A stretch of DNA of 64,000 nt. It comes from Gymnothorax reevesii (Eukaryota; Chordata; Actinopteri; Anguilliformes; Muraenidae). Under the pieces are notes generated by a model. The model was not told where the DNA came from. It saw only the letters and a program-made list of their open reading frames with translations, and ran no database searches. Below, piece by piece: positions 59,225 to 64,000 of the stretch. Location: contig CM056576.1 in assembly GCA_029721435.1 (NCBI GenBank), forward strand, positions 115,185,166 to 115,249,165, in the 5' to 3' direction. A program made the position numbers and the translations under genes. Numbering within the stretch: position 1 is the first letter of the stretch; every line of letters begins with the position of its first letter.

Positions 59225-59262
59225 GGTTTTTGTACAGAGTTTATGGGTTTCCTGTCACTGTG
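59225..59262 (-). promoter_or_regulatory. V15 RSS, 22-bp spacer
   Basis: Minus strand: heptamer CACAGTG (59256-59262), 22-bp spacer, nonamer ACAAAAACC (59225-59233). Confidence 0.92.
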
Positions 59263-59819
59263 GGCTGCAGGGCACAGTAGTACAGTGCAGAGTCTGTCAC
59301 TTCAGCAGAGGAGATCTCCAGATGCACAAGTTTTCTTTCTTTTTCATGTTTAACAGTAAAGCCTCCTTTCTCTCCAGTCTCTTTGTATCTGTTTATGAGG
59401 ATGATGAACTCAGGTTTTGAACTGGGGAATTGGTGATACCAGTGTAGATTGAACCCAGTATCAGAGGTGGAGTAATTGCATGACAGCGTGACACTACTGC
59501 CCTCCACAACATGCACTGCATTAGTTGCTGATGTTATTCCTTCCTGAAGACTGTCACCTGCAGAAAAATATTTTTTCTATTAAATGCTGTATGTATACTA
59601 TTCACAGATTACGCATTTTTCACATGATATTTTGTCAATTCTCTCATCCAAAAGGCACTTTGAAACCAGGAGTGTCACTGTCTGGCCACACACAATGTTT
59701 AAAACCGCCATTGCACTGGCTGTGGGAAAAATTGAGCGAAACAACAATACAGATGAATAAATTATATTGTGTTACTTACTCACCACTGCTGACAGCAAAA
59801 GTAAACAATGAAGCATCAT
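59263..59819 (-). CDS. V15: TCR alpha/delta variable gene, subfamily E
   Basis: Leader exon 59780-59819 begins MMLHCLLLLSAVV, intron 222 bp, V exon 59263-59557 (295 nt) starting with a split Ser codon, then DSLQEGITSATNAVH. First Cys in VTLSCNYS, Trp in LHWYHQFP, second Cys in SALYYCALQP. The donor is shifted by one codon-neutral base choice relative to V11 (GTG A|GTAAGT). The 3' flank 58826-59100 aligns with 40507-40760 plus 43640 onward near V11. Appears functional. Confidence 0.92.
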
Positions 59820-61199
59820 GTTACCTTTTTCAGGACACCTTTCTAGACACATCAATTGTAAACATCTAAAACGGTTGAAGACTTAGATTCTGACTCCTAC
59901 TGTGTTGATGAAGGTGAGACTCCTCCCACTCACTCACTATTAGGCCCCTCCCCCAGACCCAAAACACCCCCGAGAAGCAGACTGTTATAATATATAATAT
60001 TTTACACCTCATGCTGCTTGTTTACAAAAGAAGATTTACAATCACTGTATTATTTTTTGAATAAGACAACAATCTGCTTTGTTCCTCTCAGACATTTGTA
60101 TCCCGAAACAAAAGCTGACCATGCGATGAGTAAAAAAAAAATGTTTAATTCTGCAAGGAGTTTGTCTTTTGCAACCCTTTGGGCCAAGTTTTTTGTTGGC
60201 CCTCGTGCCTGTTTGCTTTTGTGTTAATAAATTCCTTATTCCCCTTCACCTCGCTCCTGGTGTCTACCTGATCTCGCATCACTGTAAATATTTTTTTTCT
60301 TGTATATATCAATCTTGGTCAGTAGAGTAGATAGTAGATTAGTGAAAAGTGTTTGTTTAATTAAATCTGTTTAAGTTTTAAAATTTTGTCTGTCATCCCT
60401 TGCTGTCATATATGTTATAACAAATTGGGGCCATAACACAAGTGAGAGGAGACAAACAGCTATGATATCAAGACAAATATGTAATACTATTTGTTACATT
60501 TTTTTCCCCTGAAACATTAACAATAACAAGGTCATCAATTCTTTCTTGACCATACTTATTTCCATTCTATGAAGATTAAGTTGTAAATTGTGGAAGAGAA
60601 GGAAATGTATAAAAACAAAATGGTTTGATTATGTTTTATTCATCAATTAAGCATTTTTTTAAGTTTAAGTCACAGCCAGCTTCACCACATTAGTTAAAAT
60701 TGGATTCACATTCTTACAGCTCATACAAATCCACTGAAAGGTTTTAGACCTCACTGTTACATCCACCAAATCCAATGTTTTCTATCTTGTCTGTAATGCA
60801 GTCTCTAGATGATTATGGCTCAGAGGTCCTTAGTCTAATTGTAGTAAAATAAAACTAAAGTAACAGAATTAAAATACACAGAAAAACATACATTCAAGCA
60901 AACATGCCTTTCAAAGGTCATTTTCATCCCCACATCTATTTGAGCATTTCACTGTGGTTAATGAATTTGAGGACTAAGTCTAAATTTCTGTTCATAGTTT
61001 TAATGAACAGAAACTTTTATTGGAGATGCTTGTATAGCAACTAAAGGTCCAAGACTTTTTCCTACAGGGATGAAATTACAAGGATTCTTAAATTCCCACA
61101 CGGAAAGAACCTATATAAACATATAGGTTTTAATCCCCGTCTTGTAACAGGCAGCAGTAGTCGGCAGGTCTTTTCAGAAGTAGCGCGCAATTGGCCAAT
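59820..61199. other. V15 5' flank
   Basis: The first 150 bp share the CTCCTCCCACTCACTCACTA-type block with V11 and V3-V5, the probable V15 promoter. Nothing further recognised. Confidence 0.45.
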
Positions 61200-61760
61200 G
61201 CGCTACAGGGATGCAAATTACGAAGGGCCTGCTGGGAAAGGTTTTTTAGATCAGCACACAGACTCTTCTACTACTACTTCTACTTCTCATAGCTGCAGTA
61301 TGTGGTTTTGCATTGTCACAACTCAAATACACAAGGCCTTCCCTGGAAAAGATGTCGTCTGGAGGGAAGCATATGTTGCTCTAAAACCTTTATTTACCTT
61401 TCAGCATTCATGGTGTTTTTTAAAACATGCAAGTGTTCCACACCCCATACCACACCTCATACCATCACAGATGCCGGCTTTTGAACTGAGCGCTGATAAC
61501 AGGAGGGGTGGTCTTTCTCCTCTTTAGCTCGGAGGACACGACGCCCTGGTTTCTAACAAGAATGTCAAATTAGGACTCGTCTGACCACAGGACACTTTGC
61601 CAATTTGCTACAGTCCATTTTAAATGAGCCTTGGCCCACAGAATATGGCGGCGCTTCTGGATCATGCTCAACAATGGCTTCCTTTTTGCATAATAAAGTT
61701 TTAGGTGGCATCTGTCATGGCAAGTACTGCAGATGATATTTAATACTGAATGCACTGCTT
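61200..61760 (-). pseudogene. Tc1-like transposase remnant
   Basis: The minus strand at 61570-61755 reads CHLKLYYAKRKPLLS and LWAKAHLKWTVANWQ, then VLWSDES (first catalytic Asp). The sequence to about 61320 continues as a degraded catalytic region. No inverted ends found. Confidence 0.75.
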
Positions 61761-62846
61761 AAATCATACCAAAAAAAACCATTTAATACATTTATATTTT
61801 TAGAGAACATCATTTACAATAATTCAATGGATTAACTGAATGAAAAACTTTACTATTAACAGTAAATTGCACATTATTATTATTATTATTATTTGAATCG
61901 CAGTTTTCTCAACAAAGTTACAAAGTGCTTCAAAAACCATTAAAATACATTCAAAACAAGATCATAAAACAATGAAAAATAATTTACAATATAGCTACAA
62001 ACTACTGTAAAAACACTTTTTACTACTTTTTACACTTTTTACAACACAATATATGAACTATTTTTGAACACTACCAACAATTGAAGGTAAATGCAGAGTG
62101 AAATTTGCTACTGTTGAAAACAGCTACACAAAACAATGTATCAATACTGATTGCTAAAATGAAGACACTGACTTTAAGCCCTGCCAGATATAGCTAATCA
62201 TCATGCTTGAAAGATAAATAAATAAATAATTTGAAGTAGGTAACAATAGACCGTCTGTCTCTACTTTGGATTTTAGGATTTATTACTTTATTTTGGACCA
62301 AGATAATGTCATGCTTCTTCCCAGTGTGATAGAAAGCTTGAAATAAAATGAAATAAAAAATGTAAAACCTTACACATTCCATGCAAGTATAAATTGATTC
62401 ACAAAATGTCAACATCCATTTTAGATGATCCTCAAGCCCCATGGAATGTTGGAGGCAGGGATCTGTTCACATGGATCCAAAATGCATTTATTCACCAAAA
62501 AAAGGCAAACCAGACAAATAAAACAAATGCAAAAATAGCACGATTTCTTAAGGTGAAGATAAAGGAAACAAAACTGTGGCAAAATTACAATATTCGGGTA
62601 AGAAAAGTTTTTGCAGTCATTGATCATCATTAACCAGATCTATTTATTAGGTGCATCCAGGCTACTCACAGGAATTCAATATGTTTTGTAGCACTTAGTA
62701 AATAGTATGTGATTATGTCAATTTTTACAATATAAGTGATTTCAATTTTTAAAAATATGCTAAACATAATAGATGTTGACAACAAATTTAATGGCCTGGC
62801 ATTAAAAAAACTAGTTGAGTTTCCTGTGTGTTCCTGCCATACTCTG
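61761..62846. other. V16 3' flank
   Basis: AT-rich, with a short ATT repeat (61876-61893). No gene recognised. Confidence 0.4.
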
Positions 62847-62885
62847 TGTTTTTGTATGGGAGGTGAATACTTCATCATCACTGTG
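62847..62885 (-). promoter_or_regulatory. V16 RSS, 23-bp spacer
   Basis: Minus strand: heptamer CACAGTG (62879-62885), 23-bp spacer, nonamer ACAAAAACA (62847-62855). Confidence 0.92.
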
Positions 62886-63352
62886 GGCCTCAGGGCACAG
62901 TAATACACAGCAGAGTCAGACAGCTGCACCTTCTGTATTGTTAAAGGTACACTGCTTGAAGTGATGTTGAGATGAGCATCAAATCTCTCGAACCCGAGTG
63001 CATTTTGGCCAGCTGAATATTTATCTCGTCTGAGCATATACACGGGGAATCCTTTTGGATACTGTATGTACCAGAAGAGATACGGGGCTGTATCACTCGT
63101 GCTGTAATCACAGCTGATAGTCACTGATTCTCCTGCAAAAGCCATAACATTTCCTGAAGCCTGAGTCACTGTGTCTTCAGCTCTACATTCTAAAAAAAAA
63201 AAAAAAGATTTTTGTTACACAGCAGAATTAAAAATAAAAACTTGATAAACAAATGAATCAATCACTCAATTAACTAAACAAATAATAAATAAAATGTTTG
63301 TCCTACCGATGGAATAAATGTAAATCATTAAAATCTTCAGCCAAGTGTCCAT
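62886..63352 (-). CDS. V16: TCR alpha/delta variable gene, subfamily F
   Basis: Leader exon 63307-63352 begins MDTWLKILMIYIYSI, intron 117 bp with GTAGGA donor, V exon 62886-63189 (304 nt). It opens ECRAEDTVTQASGN and has the first Cys in VTISCDYS, Trp in LFWYIQYPKG and second Cys in SAVYYCALRP. The upstream GGGGAGGAGCCC box and adjacent TATA-like TTATAG (63470-63485, read on the coding strand as CTCCCCTTATAG) match V10. It is the rightmost V here, so the most 5' in the array. Appears functional. Confidence 0.93.
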
Positions 63353-63559
63353 AATTCCCCAGCAGAGCACCATGAAGACAAGCCAGTAGAGTATGAGAGC
63401 TGCAGCACTGAAATCTTTCTCCAGACTGTTTCCACTCCGTGTGTTTGTAACTGCTGCAGCATGTTTATCTATAAGGGGAGGAGCCCAGAACATCAAGCTG
63501 TGAGAGATGTTTCAATGTTCCCTCCCTTACAAAAATGGCCTGCTGGCCTGAAGGCCTTG

Positions 63560-63984
63560 TGTCCCCCGTCGCAGAAGTGACCAGAAACATGTGGCAAAAA
63601 CTGCTTTGATGGCTTAAAATAATGTGGTGCACTGTACCACTAATAATGTGAAGTACAATGACACTGTAGCTCATTGGTCATTGGTTGAACAGAGAGATGG
63701 ATGAGGGATGGATCATTGTGATATGAGCTAAATATAACCATGGGTTATGAGAGAGATTACAATTTTCATGACTTGTGGATGATGGACACATCGCCAAGGC
63801 ATAGTTTTGTGCCCATGGCTGAGATCAACCTAACAAGCCAATAAGAATGTCATATGAATTAGGTGAGTCTACATCAAAGCTGTCAAAAGTTATTGCGAGT
63901 ACACTGTTCCCGGACGCACGGACGGACAGACGGACGGACGGACGGCATTTCTATGTCCCCCGTTCCGCTGGGCGACGGGGGACA
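63560..63984. mobile_element. Short insertion with TGTCCCCCGTCGC inverted ends
   Basis: Left end 63560-63572 is the exact reverse complement of 63972-63984. A GGAC simple repeat (63914-63945) and a strong hairpin (63954-63984) lie at the right. The sequence after it (AACATCCAGGGAT) continues the flank seen uninterrupted near V10 (37918) and V13 (48858). An insertion upstream of V16. Confidence 0.7.
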
Positions 63985-64000
63985 ATAACATCCAGGGATT

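Noticed and set aside
1..64000. Search for TCR J, D or constant segments
   Set aside because: No FGxG-type J motif with a 12-RSS and no constant-domain exon could be supported. Only V segments are called.

Overview
This looks like ray-finned fish (probably teleost) genomic DNA. It carries part of a T-cell receptor alpha/delta (TRA/TRD) variable-gene array embedded in transposon-rich, AT-rich sequence. The fish assignment rests on the abundance of Tc1-like transposons, a tRNA-type SINE of a kind common in fish, and the YYCAL-ending V segments. The species cannot be named from the sequence alone. All V genes lie on the minus strand, so the left side of the window is downstream for them.

I number the V segments V1 to V16 from left to right. 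Thirteen have an intact reading frame: V1-V8, V10, V11, V13, V15 and V16. Each has a 40-46 nt leader exon, a GT-AG intron, a 292-307 nt V exon with the two conserved Cys and the core Trp, and an adjacent long-spacer recombination signal sequence (RSS). Three are pseudogenes: V9 (33.3 kb), V12 (45.2 kb) and V14 (51.9 kb). Six subfamilies can be told apart: A (V1, V6, V7), B (V2), C (V3, V9), D (V4, V5), E (V11, V12, V14, V15) and F (V8, V10, V13, V16). No D, J or C segment was seen, so alpha versus delta use cannot be decided.

Layout. 1-1.15 kb is flank copied from a V4/V5-type unit whose V must lie beyond the left edge. 2.6-4.4 kb is a Tc1-like element in the V1 3' flank. 4.7-10.5 kb holds V1-V2-V3. 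12.3-19.6 kb holds a tandem pair of ~3.9-kb units with V4 and V5, each carrying a BED-finger transposase relic; the V4 copy also contains a long-TIR element. 19.7-20.4 kb is an endogenous-retrovirus pol fragment. 21.2-25.6 kb holds V6-V7-V8. 26-33 kb has no V genes and is rich in small repeats. 33-38 kb holds V9 and V10. 40.8-43.6 kb is a LINE inserted in the V11 3' flank. 43.8-48.7 kb holds V11, V12 and V13 plus a deleted Tc1 element. 49.5-51 kb is a Tc1-like element. 51.9 kb is V14. 53.1-56.3 kb is a spliced transposase-like relic with possible opposite-strand exons. 57.1-58.8 kb is a third, full-length Tc1-like element. 59.3-63.4 kb holds V15 and V16.

The array grew by tandem and block duplication followed by private transposon insertions. 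The most notable results are: V6, whose coding body is V1-like but whose upstream flank is V2-like and then V3-like, and whose RSS has lost the first heptamer base; a 22 versus 23 bp RSS-spacer split that follows subfamily; and the multi-exon transposase-like locus.
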